From: Phellopilus nigrolimitatus
Taxonomy: Eukaryota; Basidiomycota; Agaricomycetes; Hymenochaetales; Hymenochaetaceae
Assembly (NCBI GenBank): GCA_021029095.1
Contig: JAJOHG010000015.1
Span: 372,001 to 436,000 of the forward strand
Reading direction: 5' to 3'
DNA length: 64,000 nt
In this document: positions 58,001 through 64,000 of the stretch, one piece after another
Numbering within the stretch: position 1 is the first letter of the stretch
Layout of the letters: every line of letters starts with the position of its first letter
Program-made: the position numbers and the translations under genes
The notes under the pieces: generated by a model
The model's input: the letters and a program-made list of their open reading frames with translations, nothing else
Told to the model about the DNA's origin: nothing
The model's database searches: none

Positions 58001-59266
58001 CCACCTCCACTTCCGACCTGGAGATCGTGCACGGTCTTGGGCTGGATCTTTTTGCTCGCTATTCTCCGCCGTCGCAGCCTGCAAAAATACAGCAGAAGAA
58101 CTCCGAGGAGCAAGTCACTGTCAAATCGGTGAGTGCGCGGTATAGTGTTCCGCCGCCGAGCGTCCGCTCTCGCACGAATTCCGCCGATGTGGCTTTGCGC
58201 GCGCTGCACGCCATTGCGGTTGAGACAATCGACCCGTGGACTGGTATGCAGGATATGTCTAGCTGGAATCGCACGTCGCAGAGTTGTTCGTCGGTTTCTA
58301 CGAGAGGCGCACAGACATTTATGGCGATCACGACGGACACAAATGTAGATCCATCACTGACTGATGTACGCGCAGCGGCGAGTGCGACGACTGAGGATTT
58401 CCGGGAGTATGCCCCGTATTTGCGATATGGCGACTCGCCCTCAGTTACTGGGAGCAGCCGAATGGGGAACAAGGTCTCCTGTGTGGCCTCGAACCATTCC
58501 TTTCGTACCGAACGGATCGCAGATGGCGCAGCAGATGCCAGTTACGTCCTTTCGGGCCTCGACGGTACAGTGCGGGGAGACATCCGACAATCAGGCGCAG
58601 CGACGACCGGATTCCGCTTCCACAAGGCGGCATTCCCGCTCGCGCTCCCTTCTCAAGTTCGTCAGCCGGCGTCCGTTCTCGTCCTCCGGTGCCGGATTCG
58701 TCCCGCCCCGCGCCCCCCAAACTCCCACAACCGCGGCGCTTGATCCCGAGTCTGGCCTCGAGTTTGGTGCGGGTGCTGCGGCGCGTTTTTCGGCTGCCTG
58801 CTCGAGTAAGGACGGAGGACGCATTTCCGCGACAATGAGTGACGGGCGAGGTGAGAAGGCACCTGCTGCTGGTAGCACCGCGCAGCCTTCACGCCCCCGA
58901 TCCTCGAGCTATTCTCCGCCTGGCGATCAGGCCAAAAATCAACGCATCGAGTCTCCCCTTTCTCCCGCCCCCATGACCAAGAACAACTCGCGCAAACTTT
59001 CTGCCAGTGCCTCCAAGGCGCGCTCATGGTCTTTTACGCGCTCACGCTCCCAGTCTCACAGACGCTCGCGTTCCTTGTCGCCCGCGCCGACGAAAGGCTC
59101 CCCGCGGGATGTTCTTTTCCGGCTGCGAAGTGCGCGGAACTGGTTCTGGTACGCCTTGTCGAGCATGACGTCGCGCTCGTCGTCGGGGTCCGGGTCGCGG
59201 TCGAAGAAGGGTGTCGATACAAAATGGGCTACACCGCAGGGGCAGTTTGTTGCTGCCGCGGCATGA
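55021..59266 (+). CDS. KSP1/Ran1-like Ser/Thr kinase with very long tail
   Basis: Exon 55021-55708 and a long second exon from 55765. Kinase motifs: glycine loop GYGGYGVVYRA (50-60), VK with Lys71, HRDLKPEN (185-192), DFG (206-208), GSVYHMSPE completed across the intron, then NDIWSLAILLLNLLTARNPW. This is closest in style to the Ksp1/Ran1(Pat1) group that tunes nutrient signalling, filamentation or meiosis. As written, the frame stops at 57785 (902 aa). However, Ser/Pro/Asp-rich coding-like sequence of the same kind continues immediately in the next frame to 58743, and again in the next to 59266. Skipping one base near 57760-57785 and one near 58500-58620 gives about 1,395 aa, ending in an Arg/Ser-rich tail. 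I favour one gene with two assembly slips over three overlapping genes. Confidence 0.75.
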
Positions 59267-59905
59267 AGCCGCCGTCTCTTATATTACATTATCTTTCTTT
59301 GTTCTTTCCTGACAGCGAGGTCGCTGACGGCGGATCAACCACCTTCACTTTTTGATTCGATAACATCTTCTCTTCATCCAGGTTGATCCTCATTCCATTA
59401 GTCAATTACTTCGGCGCCTTACTCACGTAACTTGCGTTTTATTTTCCGGCGCGATGGGCAGCCGTTATTTATCCTCTTCAGACATCATTGATTATCCTTG
59501 TGTAGACCATCATTGTAAAACCACTTGCAACACATTATGCCCGTATGCCCACTATGCGACAACATATGCATATGCCAATTATTATGAAAATTCACCACTT
59601 TTACTTCCGGTTCTTTTTTGTACGTAGACTGGCCAGCCATCTTGTATTGTCACTGTTTTAATGGTTTGTTCATCAACGGAAATATACCTATGCTTGGTAT
59701 TTGAAAATCGCGATGTGTCAATGAAGCACTGAAATCTCACGAAATCTTGTAACCTTGCTCAGACTCAGAGGCTCTCGTTACATGTATTAGTGGGGTGCTG
59801 CGAGTGCAATCTATTTATAATTTTAGTGTGCCGGCCTTTTCTTGACTTTCCCACGCCCATGAATTCCAAGTCTCATATCCTGCTTCATACGAGATAGTCA
59901 CAAAC
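59267..59905. other. intergenic, A/T-rich
   Basis: 3' flank of the kinase and promoter of the first BTB gene. Nothing else recognised. Confidence 0.5.
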
Positions 59906-61037
59906 ATGACATCTACTGAGAAACGTCAAACTCCTCACGAAACACTCTTCTTCGATGACGGGAACATCATCCTTTCGGCAGCATCGAAGAATGAAGTGGA
60001 ATCAATCACCCTGTTCCGCGTCCATAAATCTCTTCTTGCCTTCAACTCGGACGTTTTCCGCAACATGTTCGAGCTTCCAGGCTCGTGCGATGAGTTGTAC
60101 AACGGAGTCGATGTTATCGCCATGCCCGACTCTTCCGAAGATATTACGAGCTTGCTGAATGCTATCTACAATCCAACGTGAGTGAAAGACTCGTGTTGTT
60201 CCCGCCTTTCAATGCGCACAACTTAAAGGACTCCCCGCTTGAGCATAGATCTATTCCATTCAAAAAGTTTGACCCAAATACTCCTCTTCTCGTTGTAGCA
60301 ACTCTTAATATGGCTACTAAGTACGAAATGACAGCCGTCCGCGAAAGAATTGTTAAACATGTCGAAGAAGATTGGCCAATCGATTTAGCTGGATGGGACA
60401 TCTTCGAAGATAACGTGCTAGGTCTTGAGCGATACAAGCCGGACGCTTTACTGGACAGGATAATCCCCGAACCCGCATCCGCGATCATGCTTGCTCGACG
60501 ATTCAACATACCCAGAATTTTACCCGCGGCATTCTACTGCCTCTCAATGATCAATGCTCATCACGATTGGAGTAATCATGTCGAACCCGATTCGACGGAT
60601 GAAACCAGTGACGATGGCTCAGAAGACTGGCCAATGGATCTGGGGACAAAGACAGCACGCTGGTCTCTCCTCAGTGCGAAGGATCTCTTGGACCTGACCA
60701 GAGGCATTGAGGTTCTAAAGAAAAAGGGCACAAATCTCAATATTGACTACAGTGAATCAAAAACAATTTGCGGATCTTCTTGTCCCGAAACTTTCAGGGA
60801 CGCCGTTGACGATATAAAGAGCGAGGCTAGCGAGCATGACTTGATCTATGCATTACGGAATGTCGACGATGACTGTCTGGATTGTAGCCACTGTCAATCT
60901 CGCTTTTCGCGGAAGGTGAAGTCGCTACGGGAGTCGATATGGGAAAGTTTACCACGATATTTCAATCTCATAGGTACGACGAATAAGATGCGCACCTATC
61001 ATCACGCTGCTGAAACTTCGATCTCGCTTCAGACTAA
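59906..61037 (+). CDS. BTB-domain protein, paralogue 1
   Basis: Exons 59906-60177 and 60249-60973, probably plus a 5-nt last exon 61033-61037 that adds Asp and a stop: 333 aa. The BTB fold occupies about residues 14-135: LFFDDGNIILSAAS, FRVHKSLLAFNSDVFRNMF, VIAMPDSSEDITSLLNAIYN, then VVATLNMATKYEM. BTB domains dimerise and often recruit Cullin-3. A family-specific C-terminal region has IPEPASAIMLARRFNIPRIL, a Cys cluster CLDCSHC, and ends YFNLI. Without the last splice the frame would run on to 61218 with unrelated sequence, whereas the paralogues end right after YFN or YFK. This is an expanded basidiomycete family of unknown function. Confidence 0.78.
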
Positions 61038-61389
61038 CTACTCCTGGGAATTCTTACTGAAAAGAGGGTTTCAATCGAGTAATATTAATTCATGTACGTT
61101 GTTTCGTGGTTTCCATTCTGTAAATTTGACACGAGCACATTCACCACGATCAAATGCAGGTGGATGGATTTTGCTTCTACCTCTTTTGTATAAACTCACG
61201 TACAGAAGCGATCTATAGTAGTTGGACATTTATCATGGCTGCGGTGTCGTTGGATAATATGAACATTGAACTTTTTTTTTAAATTAAAGTCAGATTTTCA
61301 AGGTCGGAAAGTTCCGAAATACTGTGAAGGAAGACAATATTCGTATACGTACCACTTCAACTCGGCTTGTACGTCTTTCTCGTGCTACA

Positions 61390-62516
61390 ATGTCTCAAGC
61401 ACCCCAGGCAGTCTATAGCGAAATGACTTCACGCGAACAGCATGTAACTCTTTGGCTCTCAGATGGGAACATCATCCTTGCGGCTGCGGCAAAAGAGCTT
61501 CCGAACCGTGTCATCATGTTCCGCGTTCACAAATCCATCCTCGCTCTTCAATCCCAAATTTTTGCAGACATGTTTAGCCTGCCGTCACCAGATGGCTCTC
61601 AAGATGCAGACGACAATTATGATGGCATTCCTGTAGTGTCGATGCCCGACTCCGCGGAAGAAATTGAATGCATGCTGAACGTCTTGTACAATCCGGCGTA
61701 AGTCGACTACGTTCGAATGTTCGTACTTACCTTTGAACCCAATTCTTCTATAGAACCCTGCATTTCGAGAAGTTTTTCCCAAATACGCCATCACAAGTAG
61801 AAGGCATTCTGGCCATGGCCACGAAATACGAAATGCGCGAGGTCCGAAAAAGAGTTGTCGCCCACGTCGAGGCTGACTGGCCGCATACTCTCGAAGAGTG
61901 GGACCGTTTTGAATCACGAATCAAGTTTCTGGGAGACGTCAACCCTGAATGCGATGTTGATAAAGCTATTCCCGAACCTGCCGCTGCCATTATGCTAGCA
62001 AGGCGCTTTGCTATTCCTCAAATTCTTCCTGCGGCATTCTACTTTCTTTCGATCGTAAACGCCCAACACGACTGGGACCACCACTTGGTGCATGAAGATT
62101 CCAAATGGGAGCTTCTTGCCGCTGACGACGATAATCACGATACCTGGCCTCTGCTAAGGACCAGCATGACAGCGCGTTGGGGCATTTTGGGCGCACAGGA
62201 ACTTCGTGATTTATTTGTCGGCAAAGAACACCTCGCAAGGAGAGCTTGGACCTTAACTTTCGTCATAAGCAGCAGATGTACGACTTCGGAAGGTTGCTTA
62301 AAGGCGCTCAACACACTCCGCCAAACTGTCATAAACGATTTTCTAGAACCTCTTGGTCTGCTAGCCGTGATGCATCCAAATCGTGTTAAGAAGTTGGCAA
62401 AAAAATCGTACGGAGTATGCTCAGTCTGTACTACTGGAGCAGTCTCGCGGGTGGCCGAGCTGCGTCGCGAGATATGGGATGCACTTCCTCGGTACTTCAA
62501 CCTGACGGGCAAATGA
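61390..62516 (+). CDS. BTB-domain protein, paralogue 2
   Basis: Two exons (61390-61697, 61754-62516), 356 aa. Same architecture as its left neighbour: LWLSDGNIILAAAAKE, FRVHKSILALQSQIFADMF, VVSMPDSAEEIECMLNVLYN, intron in the same place and phase, LAMATKYEMREVRKRV, IPEPAAAIMLARRFAIPQIL, CSVC, and end YFNLTGK. The start is the ATG of MSQAPQAVYS. The identical intron position shows tandem duplication. Confidence 0.85.
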
Positions 62517-63176
62517 AGACTCGGTTTCTCGGCTTACAGAAAATTCATGTACAACTCACTCTCAGAAATGTAGTAACTTGGGACAAAATTAAATTGTTAC
62601 GCTGCGGGTTTCGCACTTAAGTAGTCGGACCTTTCATAATGCAAAAATAGCTTTCTTTATTTTGTCGCATTTATCACCCATTCGACCCTAAAAACCTCAC
62701 TAAACACAAAGTGATTGTGTATATTTCAAATCGGACTATACATCAAAGGTCGCGGAGAAGATCGAATTCTTATGCGGGCTTACACCATCATTTTTGGTTG
62801 AGAAAGTTCGACTGTAGCCTGAAAAAGGCTTCCCTCGTTTTCTCGAAGCCCTGTCCATTACTTTGTTTTGTCATACGTATATCCAATGTAACGTGCGGGA
62901 TGTAACTGTTCGCAATCGAGTTTACATTGCGTATCAGAGGACTATGCGTTTCTTTTTACCTTGATGCTGTATGAAGCTATAATGCTAACTGGATTATCCC
63001 AAGATATAGACAAAGAACGCAATTGCCGACTCGCAAGACACCCTTAAAACATCTTTTGTTTTGAAAAATCTAATCATTCTGAAGTTGACAGAACCCTTAT
63101 CGCCTCTTGTGGACCGCCAAACATGATAGAAAAAAACCAGTGCTTGTTGTTCGGAATGCTCTGCTGTTTATGAGTG
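62517..63176. other. convergent spacer between BTB genes
   Basis: 3' flanks of BTB paralogues 2 (plus) and 3 (minus). A/T-rich, nothing else seen. Confidence 0.5.
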
Positions 63177-64000
63177 TCATATTTTGAAGTAAGCGCGTAG
63201 GTTGTCCCATATGTTCATCCTTTTATCTCTCATCTTCACCAGCAATTCGTCACCACAAGCCACACAACAGGTGAATTCACGAACGACAACGCCAGGGCTT
63301 GAAAATTTCCACAACACAGCAAGAATATCCCGTGAATCGTAAGCTTCAAGCTTAACTTGGCGAACAAGCTCCTTGTGTGCAACTGCACACGCGTTACCGG
63401 GAAAACAGCTAGGCGTGCGTGTCCACTTGAATTTTAGGTCACGCACAAGTATCTCTAGTTGGTCGCGGCCACGATTTAAATGCTGTATATCATCTAGGCT
63501 CAGAAGTTTCCAACGCGCCGTGCGGGTGAGGTAGCTCATGTCGTCTGGAAATGTATGATTCATGTCATAGTCATCCTCCGTCCGGATTCGCGCGAGGCTG
63601 TAGAATGCCGCAGGGAGGATGTCTCGGATATCGCACGTGCGCGCAAGTACGATTGCAGATGCGGGCTCGGGGACGAGATCGTCGACAGGGTCGTCGGAAT
63701 CGTCGCATTCGGTCAACAGAGAGTGGCGTGCTTCTGCAAGGTCCCAGCTTCCCAAGCTGCACGGCCAGTCAGCCAGGATGTGCGATATGATACGGTTGCA
63801 TAAGTTTTCCATTTCATATTTCTGCGCAGCGGCTAGGACTTCTTGGACTTCAAGTGGTGTGGTGGCCTTCCACATTTTATGAGGCAAGTACCTGGATATC
63901 GATTAAAAACAGTATTAAAAAAGACAGGAATAGAGTCAAGTAATATACGAAGCAACAGGTTGGAGCACCGCGGCAGAAGACTTACCATTGGTTATACATC
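63177..64000 (-). CDS. BTB-domain protein, paralogue 3 (5' end beyond window)
   Basis: Last exon 63177-63891 plus 15 nt of the previous exon (63986-64000) at the window edge. The visible protein begins MYNQWYLPHKM, corresponding to the end of the BTB first exon in the paralogues, with an intron near the same position. It continues LAAAQKYEMENLCNRI, VPEPASAIVLARTCDIRDIL, a Cys cluster CCVACG, and ends AYFKI. The BTB N-terminus lies outside the window. It is more diverged than the other two and inverted relative to them. Confidence 0.82.

Noticed and set aside
57523..59266. Two independent genes (406 and 300 codons) after the KSP1-like kinase
   Set aside because: The first lacks an ATG in good context and overlaps the kinase; composition continues that of the kinase tail, so one gene with two base slips fits better.

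Overview
The window looks like a gene-dense stretch of a filamentous basidiomycete (probably Agaricomycetes) nuclear genome. The evidence is protein-coding genes cut by many 45-90 nt GT-AG introns, basidiomycete-style multigene families (kelch-MYND, BTB, F-box), a Hsl1/Gin4-like kinase, a KSP1/Ran1-like kinase, and compact head-to-head promoters. I found no tRNA, rRNA or CRISPR. All functional names below are read from motifs and family knowledge; no database search was run.

Layout. 1.7-3.8 kb: mitochondrial GTPase MTG1 (-). 5.3-6.2 kb: basic low-complexity protein (-), with a tandem telobox in its promoter. 6.2-11.4 kb: gene-free, pyrimidine-rich DNA. 11.4-18.1 kb: a Pfk26-like 6-phosphofructo-2-kinase whose bisphosphatase His is Ser, and a Hsl1/Gin4/Cdr2-type kinase (both -). 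18.4-19.1 kb: small membrane protein, divergent from the kinase. 20-22.6 kb: mahogunin-like RING protein (-). 22.6-25.4 kb: no recognised gene, but a diverged duplicated sequence. 25.4-28.4 kb: ALYREF/Yra1-type mRNA export factor (-), divergent from an F-box protein (+). 28.4-34.1 kb: sparse region with a small secreted His6 peptide and two candidate secreted-protein exons. 34.1-44.3 kb: KEN-box protein (-), uS5m (-), PITH protein (+), SEC24 with an N-terminal WW domain (+) and an MFS transporter (+). 45.8-48.5 kb: ELYS-like nucleoporin (+). 48.5-52 kb: a repeat island with a TA-flanked MITE, a 600-bp fold-back element and a decayed kelch-MYND gene. 52.3-59.3 kb: disordered protein and a large KSP1/Ran1-like kinase (+). 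59.9-64 kb: three BTB paralogues, the last running off the window.

Most genes are housekeeping: mitochondrial translation (MTG1, uS5m), glycolytic control, cell-cycle kinases, mRNA export, nuclear pore and COPII. I see no single operon-like system. The least conventional items are the secreted His6/KR peptide, the WW-SEC24 with an apparent GC-AG intron, the RING with a stretched zinc loop, and the repeat island.

One caution covers the whole window. Six otherwise well conserved genes read smoothly only if one surplus base is skipped (seven sites, always +1). This is most simply explained by residual insertion errors in the assembly, so literal stop codons at those places should not be trusted.
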